Origin: Micromonospora inyonensis
Lineage (GTDB): Bacteria > Actinomycetota > Actinomycetes > Mycobacteriales > Micromonosporaceae
Assembly: GCF_900091415.1 (NCBI RefSeq)
Contig: NZ_FMHU01000002.1
Coordinates: 2,232,001 to 2,296,000 of the forward strand
DNA: 64,000 nucleotides
Direction: 5' to 3'
The notes under the pieces are model-generated. The model made no database searches. It saw only the letters and a list, made by a program, of their open reading frames with translations, and had not been told where the DNA came from. This document shows positions 1 through 8,966 of the stretch, piece by piece (the stretch's first letter is position 1; the number at the start of each line of letters is the position of its first letter). The position numbers were made by a program, and so were the translations under genes.

Positions 1-1
1 G

Positions 2-457
2 CGGATCGTGGTCGTGCCGATCGGCGGGGCGCACGCCATCGGCCGTTTCCTGACCATGCTGGAGCCCCTGCAGGTGCGACTCGCGGGCCTGTGCGACCTT
101 CGTGAGGAGGAGCTGTTCCGGCGCGGCCTCGCCGCCCGGACCGGTTCGCCCCCCGCCCGCACCGACCTGGAAGCCCACGGGTTCCACGTCTGCGTCGACG
201 ATCTGGAGGACGAGCTGATCCGCGCCGTGGGCACCGTGGAGGTCGAAGCGCTCTTCGAGTCGCAGGGCGACCTCGGGTCGTTCCGCTCGATGCAGAACCA
301 GCCGGCCTGGCGTGGCCGGCGGCCGGAAGCGCAGATGCGGCGGTTCCTGGGCAGCGGCTCGCGCCGCAAGCTGCGTTACGCACGGCTGCTCGTCGAGGCG
401 GCAGTCGGCCGGGATGCCCTGCCCCGGCCGCTCGACGCGCTGCTCACCGCCCTCTGA
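2..457 (+). CDS. C-terminal part of an OLD-family/TOPRIM ATP-dependent nuclease (partial)
   Basis: The reading frame is open from the window edge, so the start and the whole ATPase part lie outside. The visible ~151 residues begin with a strand-loop pattern RIVVVPIGGAHAIGRFL, followed by a second strand GLCDLREEELFRRGL. This is the layout of the TOPRIM half of OLD-type (AAA ATPase plus TOPRIM) nucleases, where the first strand precedes an acidic/Gly motif and the second carries the metal-binding Asp. The rest is Arg-rich and helical and ends in a normal stop. Such proteins act on DNA, often in phage defence or repair, but this part alone cannot decide the role. It is convergent with the TetR gene, 11 bp away. 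Confidence 0.6.
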   Translation, partial: RIVVVPIGGAHAIGRFLTMLEPLQVRLAGLCDLREEELFRRGLAARTGSPPARTDLEAHGFHVCVDDLEDELIRAVGTVEVEALFESQGDLGSFRSMQNQPAWRGRRPEAQMRRFLGSGSRRKLRYARLLVEAAVGRDALPRPLDALLTAL

Positions 458-468
458 CTCGCTGGAGG

Positions 469-1152
469 TCAGGCCCTCGGCCGTCGTCGTGGCTCGGTCG
501 TCTCCCCGACGCCGGGGCCTGAGCCTGTCGCCACTGCGTCGAGCGCCGGTGCGAGCGGCAGCAACGCGGTCCGCACAAGGTCCGGCAGGGACCCGGACGG
601 CACGACGAACCCGGGCATCGACGGCGTCACGTTCGCGGACTGCAACCACTGCCGGAGCGCGACCCTGGCGGCCGCGCCGACGCTGGCGGACAGCACCTGG
701 GCGGTCAGGCGGTCCACGGCCGGGCAGCGTCCGGTGATGGCTTCGGCGAGCGGTCCCTCGATCGCGGTGACGGTGTCGACGTAGCAGGCACGCAGAGCGG
801 AACTGCTCGTGATCATCAGCAGCGCGTCACGCGCATGGTCCCCCGGGTCGGTGTACTGCCCGACGACGGCGTCGACGACGGCGTCGGCGAGGCTGACACC
901 GGCGGGGCGGCCGAGCACGGCTGCCGCGACGTGTGACGCGCGCTCCGCGGTGACCGCCGCGATGATCGCCTGCTCGCGGCTGGAGAAGTAGTTGTTGTAC
1001 GTCCTCGGGGACACGCCTGCGGCCTCGGCGATGTCGTCGACACGGACGTTCTCCGGCCCGCGCTCCAGCGCGAGGCGCAGCGCTGCCGCCCGGAGCGCCT
1101 CCCTGGTGGCCTGCTTCTTCCGTTCCCGCAACGTGGGCCGACCCGCTGTCAT
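469..1152 (-). CDS. TetR/AcrR-family transcriptional regulator
   Basis: A 227-residue one-component repressor. The ATG at 1152 is chosen because it gives MTAGRPTLRERKKQATREAL, the usual Arg/Lys-rich lead-in to a TetR helix-turn-helix. The HTH runs over about residues 10-60 and ends in the typical GVSPRTYNNYFSSREQAI recognition helix. The ligand-binding half is helical and not assignable. The gene is divergent from the TIM-barrel gene at 1255, and a perfect 14-bp palindrome lies between them, so it probably controls itself and that neighbour. The ligand is unknown. Confidence 0.85.
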   Translation of the reverse strand: MTAGRPTLRERKKQATREALRAAALRLALERGPENVRVDDIAEAAGVSPRTYNNYFSSREQAIIAAVTAERASHVAAAVLGRPAGVSLADAVVDAVVGQYTDPGDHARDALLMITSSSALRACYVDTVTAIEGPLAEAITGRCPAVDRLTAQVLSASVGAAARVALRQWLQSANVTPSMPGFVVPSGSLPDLVRTALLPLAPALDAVATGSGPGVGETTEPRRRPRA

Positions 1153-1181
1153 GCCCTCACCATCACACACTTCATGCGGAG

Positions 1182-1195
1182 ACGCAAATTTGCGT
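1182..1195. promoter_or_regulatory. Palindromic operator between tetR and the TIM-barrel gene
   Basis: ACGCAAATTTGCGT is a perfect 14-bp inverted repeat in the 102-bp divergent intergenic region, 30 bp from the tetR start and 60 bp from the start at 1255. Position and symmetry fit a TetR-dimer operator. Binding is inferred. Confidence 0.6.
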
Positions 1196-1254
1196 GCACG
1201 CAGAGATTTGGTAGCGTTCCCGCCTACCTGCCCCCGACCGGAAGGACCCACGAC

Positions 1255-2280
1255 ATGCGCGTCAAGGGGATGACCTACGACACCGGCTTCGTGCGTGACG
1301 GCCGCAACTCGGTGGAGCGCTTCGACCCCGAACGGGTTCGACGGGAGCTGGCGATCATCCGCGACGACCTGAACTGCAACGGCGTCCAGATCATCGGTGG
1401 GGACCCGCAGCGCCTGGAGATCGCCGCCCGTGCCGCCGCCGACCTCGGACTGGAGATCTGGTTCTCGCCGTACCCGCTGGACCTGTCGACCGACCAGGCC
1501 CTCGCCCTGTTCCTCGACTGCGCCGAGCGTGCCGAGCGACTACGTACGGCGGGGGCCGAGGTCGTGTTCGTCACCGGCGTCGAGCTGAGCATCATGAACC
1601 GGGGATTCGTCGACGGCGACCGTATCGACGAACGCCTCAGCCGCCTGTTGGGCGACCCGGACGGCCGCATCGAGCGGATCGCCGAGGTCCGCTCCCGTCT
1701 GGGCGGGTTCCTCCGCACCGCCGTGGCAGCCGTCCGCGAACGATTCCACGGAAAGGTCGCCTACGCCGCCATACCGTTCGAGGGTGTCGACTGGAACCTG
1801 TTCGACTTCGTGACCCTCGAACTCATCCGGTCGGCGGAGGTCGCCGACCGGTTCCGAGACGGGGTGCGCGGTCTCGTCGCCCGATCCCGACCGGTCGCCG
1901 TCACCGGTTTCGGCACCGCGACCTGGCGCGGGGCCGGCGACGTCGCACCACGCAGCATGGAGATCCTCGAGTACGACGAGGCCACCGGCGATCCACTGCG
2001 ACTGGACGGGCACTACGAGCGGGACGAGGCCGGCCAGGCGGCGTACCTCGGCGAACTGCTCGACATCTTCGACAGCGAGGGCGTCGACAGCGCCTTCGTG
2101 TTCCTCTTCGCGCTCGAAAGCCTGCCCCACCGCCCCGACGGCGATCCCCGCGACGACCTCGACCTTGCCAGCCTCGGAATCGTCAGGGTGCTGGACGGCC
2201 GCAGCGGCGACACCTACCCCGACCTGCCCTGGGAACCCAAGGCCGCCTTCGCCACGGTCGCCGAACGCTACGCCGGCTGA
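1255..2280 (+). CDS. TIM-barrel glycoside-hydrolase-like protein (relatives often labelled 'abortive infection protein')
   Basis: A 341-residue soluble protein with no signal peptide. The ATG at 1255 is preceded by GGAAGGA and starts MRVKGMTYDTGFVRDGRNS, as in a widespread actinobacterial family whose members are often named 'abortive infection protein' without direct evidence. Alternating strands and helices (GVQIIGGDP, GLEIWFSPYP, AEVVFVTGVELS, GKVAYAAIPFEGVDW, PVAVTGFG, SAFVFLFALES) look like a clan GH-A (beta/alpha)8 barrel. The segment PVAVTGFGTATWRGAGD has Gly where GH-A-like relatives normally have the nucleophile Glu (TEFG), so this copy may not be a hydrolase. It is divergent from tetR, which probably regulates it. 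Confidence 0.5.
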   Translation: MRVKGMTYDTGFVRDGRNSVERFDPERVRRELAIIRDDLNCNGVQIIGGDPQRLEIAARAAADLGLEIWFSPYPLDLSTDQALALFLDCAERAERLRTAGAEVVFVTGVELSIMNRGFVDGDRIDERLSRLLGDPDGRIERIAEVRSRLGGFLRTAVAAVRERFHGKVAYAAIPFEGVDWNLFDFVTLELIRSAEVADRFRDGVRGLVARSRPVAVTGFGTATWRGAGDVAPRSMEILEYDEATGDPLRLDGHYERDEAGQAAYLGELLDIFDSEGVDSAFVFLFALESLPHRPDGDPRDDLDLASLGIVRVLDGRSGDTYPDLPWEPKAAFATVAERYAG

Positions 2281-2666
2281 CCCGCGCCGACGAACGCACC
2301 GGAGCGGGATCAACTGTGCCTGCGGGGCAGGTTCATCGCGCGCCACGAGGGCCAGCCCTGCGGCCAGGTGTCGGGCCAGTCGTCGGCGCCCTGACCAGCG
2401 TCATGCTCCGCGTCACCGGCACACCGGCGGCGTCGAGGAACCACGCCGCTCGGTACTCCGCCCCTGCACCGGGCTGTCCGAGAGGTACCGCCCTGGGCGT
2501 TCGCGACCGTGAAGGCCGGCGGCTCCCCACTCTCGACGGCCCGTACCTCGGCGATCTTCGCTCCCCGGGCCCGCTGGGCGTCCAGCACCTGGCTGGCAGC
2601 CGTACCGGTTCACCCCACCCCGACCGACCGGTAGGCCGCCGCGCGGAAGAACCGGGCGGTGTCCGG
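2281..2666. other. Gap without a confident gene; possible decayed minus-strand ORF
   Basis: This 386-bp gap holds a 92-codon minus-strand frame (2310-2588) with protein-like ends (AKIAEVRAVESGEPPAFTVA and a terminal DDWPDTWPQGWPSWRAMNL). Its middle reads better in another frame (AEYRAAWFLDAAGVPVTRSM). That would fit two compensating frameshifts in a decaying gene, but no family was recognised and no ribosome site is obvious. Confidence 0.25.
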
Positions 2667-5054
<2,388 letters not shown>

Positions 5055-5370
5055 CGTGTCTCCAACTGTTGCGGTCTTCCGTCGGCGTCGCCTGGCTCGA
5101 TCCAACCAGCTCGCGTGAATCGTCAGGTCGTTCACGGTCACGCTACGTGCGGCTCGGGGGCCGGCGCTTCTCGACTCCTGATCAGTTGCGGGGGCGTCCG
5201 CGCCCGAGCCTCTACGCCGGAGGCGGCGCGATCCCGCTACCCGTCCGCGCGGACCTCACCGGGCACACGCTGCGGCTGGAGCAGCCTAACCCCGACACCG
5301 GCGAGGTGCGCTCACCCTTGACACCTGGCTTACCCGACACTGACGTCCCCCTACGGCATGATCGCTTCCC
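5055..5370. other. Intergenic region between uvrA-like gene and SUKH gene
   Basis: Divergent intergenic stretch of 316 bp. On the plus strand a TTGACA at 5318-5323 could be a -35 box for the SUKH gene, but a good -10 is not visible. No RNA gene or repeat was recognised. Confidence 0.3.
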
Positions 5371-5949
5371 GTGACGGACCACACCGACCTTCTGGCGCGC
5401 ATCGCCCGGCGGGCCCGGGAGGATGAGCCCATGATGCCGCTTGCCGCCGGCCTGCCGGCGCCGCTTCCCCAGAGCACGATCGACAGCGCCGAGAAGCGAC
5501 TGGGGTTCGGGCTGCACCCTCTGCTGGCGGCGATCTACCGAGACCTCGCGAACGGTGGCTTCGGTCCCGACTACCAGCTCCTCAGCCTGACGGACGGACC
5601 GACCTCCGAGCAGGCGGTCGAGTGCTACCTCGACGTTCGAGCCGGACGCGCCGGCACGGAGTGGGCGTGGCCGGAAGGCGTTCTGCCGATCCTCACCTGG
5701 GGTTGCGGCATGTACGCGTGCGTCGACTGCCGAAGCGACCAGGGGACGGTTCTGCTCTTCGAACCCAACCCCGGGAATCCCGATGCCGCCTGGTGGATCG
5801 ACTCACCCAGTCTGGCGGCGTGGTTCGAGCACTACGTCGACGACACCGGCTGGTGGGTCAGGGCCGAGGAGGGCGAGGACCTCGACGACATGCCACCCTG
5901 GCGGGAAGCCAGGAACCGCGCGGTCACGCTCGGGCCACCACGAGGGTGA
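5371..5949 (+). CDS. SUKH (SMI1/KNR4) superfamily protein
   Basis: A 192-residue soluble protein starting with GTG. It has the SMI1/KNR4 layout: PLPQSTIDSAEKRLGFGLHP (helix before the LP/LG hallmark), LAAIYRDLANGGFGP (the conserved 'NGG-GP' turn), then WPEGVLPILTWGCGMYACVD and DQGTVLLFEPN, and a C-terminal helix SLAAWFEHYVDD. SUKH proteins are commonly immunity proteins of bacterial toxins, but many are free-standing and of unknown role. No toxin gene adjoins this one. The giant toxin-like gene lies 14 kb away, so pairing them would be speculation. Confidence 0.75.
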   Translation: MTDHTDLLARIARRAREDEPMMPLAAGLPAPLPQSTIDSAEKRLGFGLHPLLAAIYRDLANGGFGPDYQLLSLTDGPTSEQAVECYLDVRAGRAGTEWAWPEGVLPILTWGCGMYACVDCRSDQGTVLLFEPNPGNPDAAWWIDSPSLAAWFEHYVDDTGWWVRAEEGEDLDDMPPWREARNRAVTLGPPRG

Positions 5950-6114
5950 CGACGAACCGCGGGAAAGGAACCACGTAACCGACGCCGATCCCGACCACCT
6001 GGCGGCGTGGTGGGCCCGGCCGGCAACTCACCGCGAACTCCTCAGAGTGTCCAGGCTGTTGCCGCCTGCCTGTGGCGGGAGCAGACACGGCGACCGGAGC
6101 CGACAGCCTGGAAA

Positions 6115-7101
6115 TCAGCCTCGTCCTCGCGACCGTGTTTCCGATGAAGGTGAAAGTGCCGCGTTGAAGCGGGCCGCGACCGTGGCCACGGCGGCGCGTA
6201 GTTCGGCGCCCTCCTCCACGACGAAATCGAACGGGACGGTGGCGAGCCACTCCTGCGCGTACATCGCGGGATTGCGGGTGCTGCCGACCAGGACGCACCG
6301 GTCGCCGTCCGGCTTGAGGCGGCCCATCGGCGGGCGGATCCACGGCGCCACTTCCTCCCGTGGCGCGTCGAACACCACGCGGGTGGGGTACGTCCAGCCG
6401 GTGCCCAGGTTCTCCTCGAGCGCGGCGACCGGGTCCAGGTCGCCGGGCGGTGTGAAGTCGTGCGGGGTACGTCGCGTGGCGCGGATCCGGTCGACCCGGT
6501 AGGTGCGGACCGCCTCCGCGCGGTGCGAATGGCACAGCAGGTACCAGCGCCCGTACCTCACCACGACCGCCCACGGGTCGACCTCGGCGTCCCGTTCCTC
6601 GCCGCTCTCACTCCGGTAGGTGACCACCACACGACGCCGGTCGGCGACGGCGGCGACCAGCGCGCTCATGACGGCGGGGTCGGGGCGGGCGGACTGCCGG
6701 TCCGGGGCGGGCGAGGCGTGGGCCCGCAGCGCCGCCGCCTGCCGTCCGATGCTCTCGGGGAGGGCCCGGATGACCTTGCTGAGCGCCGAGCCGACCAGGT
6801 CGTCGGCGTCGATCGCGGCCGGTTGCCCGTCGAGCACGGCCATGACCAGGCCGAGCGCCTGCTCCTCGGTGAAGACGACCGGCGGCAGCCGGGTGCCACG
6901 GCCCAGCCGGTAGCCCCCGTACGGGCCGCGAGCCGACTCGACCGGGATGCCGGCCTCGCGGAGGATGCCGACGTAGCGCCGCGCTGCCCGTTCCGTCACG
7001 CCCAGGGACGAGGCGAGCTGGTCGGCGGTCGTGCCGGGACGGGCCTGCAGGATCTCGAACGTGCGCAGGGCACGGGCGGTCGGGCTCGAACCAGTCGGCA
7101 C
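6115..7101 (-). CDS. WYL-domain transcriptional regulator (YafY type)
   Basis: A 328-residue regulator. The N-terminal winged helix (residues ~8-60) includes TADQLASSLGVTERAARRYV and the wing GPYGGYRLGRG. The centre holds the WYL module, with AVVVRYGRWYLLCHSHRAEA and the positively charged strand RTYRVDRIRATRRT, and a C-terminal extension (WCX-like) follows. The family senses small molecules or single-stranded nucleic acid and commonly regulates an adjacent enzyme. The gene points away from the alpha/beta hydrolase at 8138; an IS982 copy now sits in what was a ~50-bp divergent promoter. Confidence 0.85.
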   Translation of the reverse strand: MPTGSSPTARALRTFEILQARPGTTADQLASSLGVTERAARRYVGILREAGIPVESARGPYGGYRLGRGTRLPPVVFTEEQALGLVMAVLDGQPAAIDADDLVGSALSKVIRALPESIGRQAAALRAHASPAPDRQSARPDPAVMSALVAAVADRRRVVVTYRSESGEERDAEVDPWAVVVRYGRWYLLCHSHRAEAVRTYRVDRIRATRRTPHDFTPPGDLDPVAALEENLGTGWTYPTRVVFDAPREEVAPWIRPPMGRLKPDGDRCVLVGSTRNPAMYAQEWLATVPFDFVVEEGAELRAAVATVAARFNAALSPSSETRSRGRG

Positions 7102-7141
7102 GAGGAACAGGGTACCGGAAGCAGATCGTCCGGAATCGGTT

Positions 7142-8128
7142 CTAGACGAGTAGTTCCGATGTCAGGGGTCGATGTCTGGGCATGAAGAGAGGGCGTCCAA
7201 GATCGTGTTGTGACGCAAGATTTGGACACCCTCTTGACCGCACTCTACGTGAAGATCGACGACACCATCCGGACGCCCCGGTGGCGAGGCCGGCCACCGC
7301 TGCTCACCGACTCCGAGCTGGTCTGCCTGGCCGTGGCGCAGGTCCTGCTCGGTGCCCGTTCGGAGGCCCACTGGATCCGCTACGCCCGTATCCACCTGGC
7401 CGGCATGTTCCCCTACCTGCCGCAGCGATCGGGCTACAACAAACGGCTCCGCGCCGCCCTCCCACTGATCAAGAAGGCGATCCGGGACCTGGCCCGCGAC
7501 AGTGACTTCTGGTTCGACAACCACTGGATCGTCGACTCCACGCCGATACCCTGCGGTATGTCCCGCCCCACCGTGCAACGCTCCGACCTGGCCGGCTGGG
7601 CCGGATACGGCTACTGCGCCTCACACTCCCGCTTCTTCTGGGGCCTGCGGCTCTACCTGGTGTGCACCCCGACCGGCATGCCGATCCTGTGGGCCCTGGC
7701 CAACCCGAAGATCGGCGAACGCGAGGTCCTCGCCGCGATGCTGGACGTCGAGGCCGGCGTGGTCGCCGAGCACGACGGGATCCTGCTGATCAGCGACAAG
7801 GGCTTCGCCTCCAAGCCGTTCGAGCGACAGTTGGCCGAGCAGGGCATCGAACTGCTGCGCCCGTCGCGCAAGCGGGAGAAGGCCCGCTACGGCGAGCCGA
7901 TGCTCAAGAAGGTCCGACAACTGATCGAGTCGGTCAACGACACCCTCAAGGGTCAGCTTGACCTGGAACAACACGGCGGACGGACCTTCGCCGGTGTTGC
8001 TGTCCGTGTCGCCCAACGCCTGCTCGCCATGGCCGCCGCGATCTGGCACAACAACAAGACCGGCGCCCCCGTCACCCGGTCACTGATCGCTTACGACCAC
8101 TGACCGGGTTTCGGAACTACTCGTCTAG
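7142..8128 (+). mobile_element. IS982-family insertion sequence
   Basis: A 987-bp element bounded by 18-bp inverted repeats CTAGACGAGTAGTTCCGA (7142-7159) and its exact reverse complement (8111-8128), enclosing one transposase gene. GGTT occurs at 7138-7141 and 8128-8131 and may be a 4-bp target duplication, though the second copy overlaps the last IR base. The right end is 9 bp from the start codon of the hydrolase gene, so the insertion split the WYL/hydrolase divergent promoter. Confidence 0.85.
7210..8103 (+). CDS. IS982-family transposase
   Basis: A 297-residue intact DDE transposase. Recognisable pieces are the N-terminal DLDTLLTALYVKIDD, the first catalytic Asp in WIVDSTPIPCG, the second in LLISDKGFAS, and the C-terminal Glu region ESVNDTLKGQLDLEQHGG. 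The gene fills the element from 68 bp inside the left repeat to 7 bp before the right one. No frameshift is visible, so the copy may be active. The GTG at 7210 is taken as start. Confidence 0.88.
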   Translation: MTQDLDTLLTALYVKIDDTIRTPRWRGRPPLLTDSELVCLAVAQVLLGARSEAHWIRYARIHLAGMFPYLPQRSGYNKRLRAALPLIKKAIRDLARDSDFWFDNHWIVDSTPIPCGMSRPTVQRSDLAGWAGYGYCASHSRFFWGLRLYLVCTPTGMPILWALANPKIGEREVLAAMLDVEAGVVAEHDGILLISDKGFASKPFERQLAEQGIELLRPSRKREKARYGEPMLKKVRQLIESVNDTLKGQLDLEQHGGRTFAGVAVRVAQRLLAMAAAIWHNNKTGAPVTRSLIAYDH

Positions 8129-8137
8129 GTTGGTCGC

Positions 8138-8821
8138 ATGACCGAAGAACAGATCGTGCTCGTGGGTGGCCTGTGGCTGGACGGCTCGGCGTGGACCGGT
8201 GTCGCGGCCGAGCTGACGAAACGGGGCCGTCACGCGGTACCGGTGACCCTGCCGGGCCAGGGCGACGGCAACACCTCGGCGACACTCGCCGACCAGGTGG
8301 CCGCGGTGCTCGCCGCCGTGGACGCGGCGCCCGGCGGGTCGGTGGTGGTGGGGCACTCCGCCGTCTGCACGCTGGCCTGGTTGGCAGCCGACGCGCGGCC
8401 CGGACGCGTGGCCAGGGTGGTGCTGATCGGCGGGTTCCCGTCGGGCAACGGGCAGCCGTACGCGGACTTCTTCCCGATCGTCGACGGCGTCATGCCGTTC
8501 CCCGGCTGGGAGCCGTTCGACGGAGCGGACGCGGCGGACCTGGACGAGCCGGCGCGGCAGGCGTTCACGGCGGCGGCGATCCCGGTCCCCGAGGGCGTGG
8601 CCAGGGGCCTCGTGCAGCTGACCGACGAGCGGCGGTTCGACGTACCCGTCGTGGTGGTGTGCCCCGAGTTCACGCCGACCCAGGCACGCGAGTGGATCGC
8701 CGCCGGAGAGGTGCCCGAGCTGGCCCGGGCGAAGCAGGTCGACCTGGTCGACATCGACTCCGGCCACTGGCCGATGATCACGCGTCCAGCGGAGCTGGCG
8801 ATGATCCTGGCGACGGTCTAG
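8138..8821 (+). CDS. Alpha/beta hydrolase
   Basis: A 227-residue cytoplasmic alpha/beta hydrolase. It has the oxyanion strand IVLVGGLWLDGSAW, the nucleophile elbow VVGHSAVC (Ser) and a C-terminal catalytic His in DSGHWPMI, with an acidic residue in the preceding VDLVDID. The substrate cannot be told. The start ATG has no Shine-Dalgarno sequence, because the IS982 right end lies 9 bp upstream. The native leader and promoter are therefore on the far side of the element, and expression depends on read-through or on outward IS transcription. Confidence 0.75.
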   Translation: MTEEQIVLVGGLWLDGSAWTGVAAELTKRGRHAVPVTLPGQGDGNTSATLADQVAAVLAAVDAAPGGSVVVGHSAVCTLAWLAADARPGRVARVVLIGGFPSGNGQPYADFFPIVDGVMPFPGWEPFDGADAADLDEPARQAFTAAAIPVPEGVARGLVQLTDERRFDVPVVVVCPEFTPTQAREWIAAGEVPELARAKQVDLVDIDSGHWPMITRPAELAMILATV

Positions 8822-8880
8822 CGACGTCCTCGACGACCAGGCCGGTGGCGGCCCGGTGGCCCTGCCTGGCCCAGCCGAAG

Positions 8881-8911
8881 AAGGCCGTCTCCGACTGGCG
8901 GAGACGGCCTT
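8881..8911. terminator. Bidirectional hairpin terminator
   Basis: A perfect 13-bp stem (AAGGCCGTCTCCG and its complement) around a 5-nt loop ACTGG. It lies between the convergent ends of the hydrolase gene (8821) and the cobB-cobA gene (8967), as expected for a shared terminator. Confidence 0.75.
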
Positions 8912-8966
8912 CGACCTCAGGCGGAGCTGAGGAGAGCTGAACGCCGACCCCCATGGGAAGGAGGGG

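Noticed and set aside
5950..6114. Possible small plus-strand gene after the SUKH gene (TDADPDHLAAWWARPATHRE)
   Set aside because: It has a GAAAGGA-like site but no start codon (GTA where GTG is expected) and no downstream domain; left as non-coding.
7138..8131. GGTT as a definite IS982 target duplication
   Set aside because: Only 4 bp and one copy overlaps the last base of the inverted repeat; it may be chance.
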